NCBI GenBank assembly: GCA_944383945.1
Contig: CALWRL010000048.1
Span: forward strand, 1 to 5,085
Length of the DNA stretch: 5,085 nt
Origin: an uncultured Clostridia bacterium
GTDB lineage: Bacteria; Bacillota; Clostridia; Christensenellales; UBA1242
Reading direction: 5' to 3'
Shown here in pieces: positions 5,082-5,085 of the stretch. The notes beneath the pieces are model-generated. The model searched no databases and was not told where the DNA came from. It saw nothing but the letters and a program-made list of their open reading frames with translations. A program made the translations under genes and the position numbers. The stretch's first letter is position 1. Every line of letters begins with the position of its first letter.

Positions 5082-5085
5082 AATT

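Noticed and set aside
5055..5085. GTTCGAATT at the right edge, considered as the T arm of a second tRNA
   Set aside because: A plus-strand tRNA placed this way would have to begin around the end of tRNA-Gly and run through the terminator hairpin, and no acceptor, D or anticodon stems fit there.

Overview
The window is a low-GC bacterial chromosome segment. By hand count the first 1,620 bases average about 22% G+C. It most likely comes from a Bacillota (Firmicutes) relative, probably an uncultured Clostridia- or Bacilli-like lineage. The support is an AddB-type recombination subunit, an S21 gene with a near-perfect Gram-positive Shine-Dalgarno, sigma-A-type promoters with extended -10 elements, and a CCA-encoding tRNA-Gly close to those of Bacillus and Clostridium as I remember them. 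All proteins read without in-frame TGA, so the standard bacterial code fits. The exact taxon cannot be told from this sequence.

Layout, left to right. Positions 1-1950 (minus) hold the first 650 codons of addB, which is cut off by the left edge. A 111-bp gap separates it from the divergent rpsU (2062-2244, plus) and carries a strong rpsU promoter. A weaker promoter toward addB may overlap it. rpsU and yebC (2290-3009, minus) converge on one AT-flanked hairpin that can terminate transcription from both sides. yebC follows a TrmH/SpoU-family RNA methyltransferase gene (3011-3751, minus) by one base, and its ribosome binding site lies inside the last codons of that gene. Upstream again is a membrane-anchored PI-PLC/GDPD-superfamily protein (3830-4840, minus; ORF open to 4879). 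Divergent from it is tRNA-Gly(TCC) (4952-5025, plus), with its own consensus promoter and terminator. The last 31 bases carry a GAAC-N4-GTTC dyad that resembles a Gram-positive LexA (DinR) site.

Functionally, three genes serve translation: S21 in the 30S subunit, YebC as a translation or regulatory factor, and a probable rRNA/tRNA 2'-O-methyltransferase. tRNA-Gly supplies GGA/GGG decoding. AddB belongs to double-strand-break repair. The phosphodiesterase-like protein is the only accessory-looking gene. No mobile element, CRISPR array, toxin system or obviously new system is visible. The points most worth checking are a missing Walker A motif in AddB, a sharp internal drop in GC in the same gene, a C at T-loop position 55 of the tRNA, and the possible LexA box at the right edge. 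No stretch longer than 300 bases lacks a gene.
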